A stretch of 64,000 bases of DNA from Micromonospora cabrerizensis (GTDB taxonomy: Bacteria; Actinomycetota; Actinomycetes; Mycobacteriales; Micromonosporaceae). Positions within the stretch are counted from its first letter, which is position 1. Every line of letters begins with the position of its first letter. Location of the stretch: NCBI RefSeq assembly GCF_022230955.1, contig NZ_JAKKFI010000051.1, forward strand, positions 62,001-126,000. Direction: 5' to 3'. The position numbers were made by a program, and so were the translations under genes. This document shows positions 61,546 through 64,000 of the stretch, one piece after another. Below the pieces are notes generated by a model. The model made no database searches, had not been told where the DNA came from, and saw only the letters and a program-made list of their open reading frames with translations.

Positions 61546-62349
61546 TCAGCCGGCGACGGAGCGGAAGACCGGGTAGTAGCCGCTGGACTGGCCGGCCGCG
61601 GTCGGGTGGTAGGAGATGCCGAGGTTGGCGAAGTTGAGGGCGTGCAACCACTTGTCGCCGTAGCTGCACAGCTGGTGCCCGACGAACTGCGACCGGACGT
61701 CGGCGAAGGTGAAGCCGGCGGTCTGGGCGGCACTTCGGGTGAGGTCGTTCACCAGGTTGATGCCTTCGTTGATCTTCGCACGCGAGGTGGCGCTGAGCCC
61801 GATGCACGTCGTGCCCAGCTGGTAGAAGACCGGGTAACCGACGACCACCACGCGGGCCGAGGGCGCACGGGTACGAATTCCGCTGTAGACGGTGCGCAGC
61901 AGGTTGGCGAGGTCGGCCCGCGCCTTGTCCTCGGCGGTCTGCACGGCGGCCACGCAGTCGTTGGTCCCGTAGAGCACGCAGGTGGTCATGATGTTGGCGA
62001 ATCCGACATCGTTGCCGCCGACCGTGACGCTGACCAGCGTCGTGGTGGCGCTGAGCGCGCTGAGCTGCGTGTTGGTCACGGTGGCGGTGGTGGCACCGGA
62101 ACAGGCAACCGACCGGTACGACGCGGGCCGCACGTTGGCGGCGTACAGCGCCGGGTAGGCGTTGGTGCTGCGCTGACAGGATCCGCTCTCGGCGGTGTAG
62201 CTGCCGGCACCCACCCCCGAAGAGTAGGAGTCGCCGAGGGCGACGTAATGGTCGCTGGGAGCGGCCTCGGCGGGCGCTGCCAGAGTGAGGGTGGCGCCCA
62301 GGGCCGTGGCCAGGCTCAGGGCGAGGGTTGCCAGACGGGATCTCCGCAC
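61546..62349 (-). CDS. Secreted SGNH/GDSL esterase-lipase
   Basis: This 267-residue protein has a signal peptide (cut near PAEAA) and all SGNH blocks: GDSYSSG (Ser41), the Gly-containing 'RSVACSGATT', GGNDVGF (Asn) and 'YHPTAAGQ' with the catalytic Asp/His region. Paired Cys suggest disulfides. It is close to secreted actinomycete lipases/esterases. The start is GTG 62349 with GGAG upstream. Confidence 0.92.
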   Translation of the reverse strand: MRRSRLATLALSLATALGATLTLAAPAEAAPSDHYVALGDSYSSGVGAGSYTAESGSCQRSTNAYPALYAANVRPASYRSVACSGATTATVTNTQLSALSATTTLVSVTVGGNDVGFANIMTTCVLYGTNDCVAAVQTAEDKARADLANLLRTVYSGIRTRAPSARVVVVGYPVFYQLGTTCIGLSATSRAKINEGINLVNDLTRSAAQTAGFTFADVRSQFVGHQLCSYGDKWLHALNFANLGISYHPTAAGQSSGYYPVFRSVAG

Positions 62350-62550
62350 GTCGCGCTCCGGTGGTGGTAGGAGGTGTGGTGTGACATAGATATCACTGGA
62401 TATCGACGTGGGAAAGATCCTCGGCCGACTCCTGGGGGTGCGGCCCCGTCGACAGGGGCTGGGGACCGCGCCTCACCGGCCCTCCCCGCGGCGCAGGGCA
62501 GGGGTCCGACGGGATCTCGGCGGCGTCACCGGGCTGGCACACTGGTGGAC

Positions 62551-63297
62551 ATGGTCGACTGGCACACGCAGGCCGACGTGGGTGACGACGTCATCCGGAT
62601 CTCGGAGCCGCACGTCAACGAGCTGCTGTCCGCGAACTTCTGGTGGCTGGGCGGCAACGATCGTGACCTGGTGATCGATGCCGGGCTCGGTGTCGTCGCC
62701 CTGCGGGAGGCGATTCCGGGCCTGTTCGCACGCGATCCGATGGTCCTGCTGACGCACGCGCACCTGGACCACGTCGGTGGGGCAGCCGAGTTCGCCGACC
62801 GGGCCGCACACCCCGCGGAGGCGGGAGTCCTGGCGGCGGGCGTGCCGGCGAGCCTGTACGGCGCGGAGCTATACGACAAACTCGGGATCGACCCAGCGGG
62901 AGAACCGGTCCCGGAGCTCATGCTCGACGCCCTGCCCGCTCCCGACTACGACCCGGCCAGCTACCGCATCGCACCGCTGACCCTGAACCGCCTGCTCGAC
63001 GACGGCGACCGGATCGACCTGGGCGGGCGGGTGCTGACCGTGCTGCACCTCCCCGGCCACACACCGGGCAGCATCGCCCTGCTGGAGGAGCGCACCGGGA
63101 CCCTGTACTCCGGCGACATCGTCTACGACGGCGCCCTGATCGACGATCTGCCGAACTCGGACGTGGCGGCCTACCGGCAAAGTATGCGGATCCTCGCCGA
63201 CCTCGACGTGTCCGTCGTCCACCCCGGGCACGGGCACAGCTTCGACAGGGCACGGCTTCGCCAGTTGGCCGACACGTACCTGAGCAGGAAGGGCTGA
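62551..63297 (+). CDS. MBL-fold metallo-hydrolase
   Basis: This 248-residue protein has the metallo-beta-lactamase motif THAHLDH (His69, His71, Asp73, His74), 'LHLPGHTPGSIAL' and 'LYSGDIVYDG', with a last His in 'VVHPGHGHSF'. It is a glyoxalase II-like or lactonase-like hydrolase with two zinc ions. The substrate is unknown. ATG 62551 directly precedes the conserved region; no strong Shine-Dalgarno is visible. Confidence 0.9.
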   Translation: MVDWHTQADVGDDVIRISEPHVNELLSANFWWLGGNDRDLVIDAGLGVVALREAIPGLFARDPMVLLTHAHLDHVGGAAEFADRAAHPAEAGVLAAGVPASLYGAELYDKLGIDPAGEPVPELMLDALPAPDYDPASYRIAPLTLNRLLDDGDRIDLGGRVLTVLHLPGHTPGSIALLEERTGTLYSGDIVYDGALIDDLPNSDVAAYRQSMRILADLDVSVVHPGHGHSFDRARLRQLADTYLSRKG

Positions 63298-63432
63298 GGG
63301 TACGTCGGTTCGAGGGACGTGGGCATCGTCGCGCACGATGCGTGCGACCACGCTCGCGCCTCGCTCCTCCGGGGGAGTCAGGCCCACCCAGAGAGGGAGG
63401 CGTCGGGGTGCTGGCGTGGCCACAGTGGTGGT

Positions 63433-63921
63433 ATGCCCGCTGCCACCGATCGTCGCTGGGCGCACGGCGCCCTCGCATGGTTGATCTTCTTTGTGGTGTC
63501 GCACGTGATCCTGGTGCTCTTCCCCGGTGACGATCCGACCGGTGGTGGCCCCTGGGACATGAGGGCCTACGTGATCTTCAACGTTGTGCTCATCTCGATG
63601 TCGGCCATCGGGGCAGTCGTCGTCCTGGCCACCGTCCGCCCGACCTCTCGGCATCTGCCTCGCTGGTTACTGCTGGCGCCGCTGGTCTGTGGCAGCGTGC
63701 TGCTCGTCATCCGGGGTGTGCCGGGGATGGCCGAGAATCTGCTGATGGTCACAGGTGTCCGTCGCGGCGGCGTGATGGGAGCCGCCGACATCTCGGCGGG
63801 CGAGTTCTGGATCGGCATCGCCATCAACACCTACTTCTTCACCGGGGCGGTGTTGCTGGTGGGGACCACCGTCTCCTACAGCCGCCGATCAGCGAGAAGA
63901 TCAGCTGACCCGTCTCGGTGA
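63433..63921 (+). CDS. Hypothetical four-TM membrane protein
   Basis: This 162-residue protein has about four hydrophobic segments (10-29, 46-66, 77-94 and 125-146). I do not recognise a family. No strong ribosome site is seen, and ATG 63433 was chosen because it directly precedes the first helix. The last 79 bases of the window contain no supported gene. Confidence 0.65.
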   Translation: MPAATDRRWAHGALAWLIFFVVSHVILVLFPGDDPTGGGPWDMRAYVIFNVVLISMSAIGAVVVLATVRPTSRHLPRWLLLAPLVCGSVLLVIRGVPGMAENLLMVTGVRRGGVMGAADISAGEFWIGIAINTYFFTGAVLLVGTTVSYSRRSARRSADPSR

Positions 63922-64000
63922 GGCAGCCGGTTCTGTCGCTGACCGTGCGCGTACAGACGCGTGGCACGCGAACATGGGGTGTCTCGGCGTCGCATCCTTC

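Noticed and set aside
62389..62404. GATATC-ACTG-GATATC repeat upstream of the SGNH esterase
   Set aside because: Could be an operator, but it is short, built of self-palindromic hexamers and without a promoter context I can define.
1..64000. CRISPR arrays, transposases, phage genes, tRNA/rRNA genes, MbtH-like gene
   Set aside because: None was found on reading both strands; regularly spaced repeats, DDE or recombinase motifs and tRNA cloverleafs are absent as far as can be seen by eye.

Overview
The window is about 71-73% GC, with GTG starts, ATGA/GTGA gene overlaps, a SARP/AfsR regulator, two Pkn-type kinases, a DUF574 methyltransferase and many secreted CBM/GH proteins. This is the signature of a mycelial actinobacterium, most likely Micromonosporaceae (Micromonospora or a close relative). 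The genus is inferred from gene style only.

Region 1 (1-12201, + strand) is the 3' part of a nonribosomal peptide cluster: the end of an acyl-CoA-dehydrogenase-fold flavoprotein, an aminoacyl-tRNA-synthetase-like amino acid:carrier-protein ligase, a free-standing condensation domain, two coupled ABC half-exporters, a four-domain NRPS (C-A-PCP-TE) whose pocket residues read the classic serine code, a nucleotidyltransferase-fold protein and a flavin reductase. The expected carrier protein would lie upstream, outside the window. A strong two-way hairpin (12233-12274) closes the cluster.

Region 2 (12351-40019) is a mosaic of mostly - strand genes: a membrane-anchored NB-ARC/TPR STAND protein, a zinc alcohol dehydrogenase whose only family-length start is a non-AUG (ATC) codon behind a good Shine-Dalgarno, two Ser/Thr kinases, a SARP/AfsR regulator, and a secreted carbohydrate-processing set (PQQ-type sugar dehydrogenase, GH76, a PA14/sorbosone-dehydrogenase/F5-8/DUF1080 protein, and a CE1 esterase with a ricin-type lectin domain). 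Several of the sugar genes have LacI-type or other palindromic operators. HelD-like RNA polymerase ATPase, GH15 glucosidase/trehalase and a DM13 protein follow.

Region 3 (40076-47909) is the most interesting part. A CHAT-protease/NB-ARC/TPR gene is divergent from a tightly packed operon encoding a 54-residue protein, a three-TM protein, a 115-residue two-TM protein and a P-loop/TPR protein. The two-TM protein ends in two 17-residue Gly/Ala/Ser pseudo-repeats, and the next protein begins with a single related copy. This is the arrangement of amyloid-signalling effector/NLR pairs, in the style of HET-S/NWD2.

Region 4 (48055-55581) holds small conserved proteins, a YciI-like protein, a TraR/DksA zinc-finger gene behind a transcribed leader with an intrinsic terminator, a DUF1963 protein, a secreted phosphodiester glycosidase, an FAD oxidoreductase/SigJ pair and a haloacetate-dehalogenase-like hydrolase.

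Region 5 (55779-61399) is a second CHAT cassette. It has a giant CHAT protein with a broken P-loop, TPRs and four TM segments, then a DUF6338 membrane protein and a 61-residue protein. A secreted SGNH esterase, an MBL-fold hydrolase and a four-TM protein complete the window. No tRNA, rRNA, CRISPR array, transposase or phage gene was seen.
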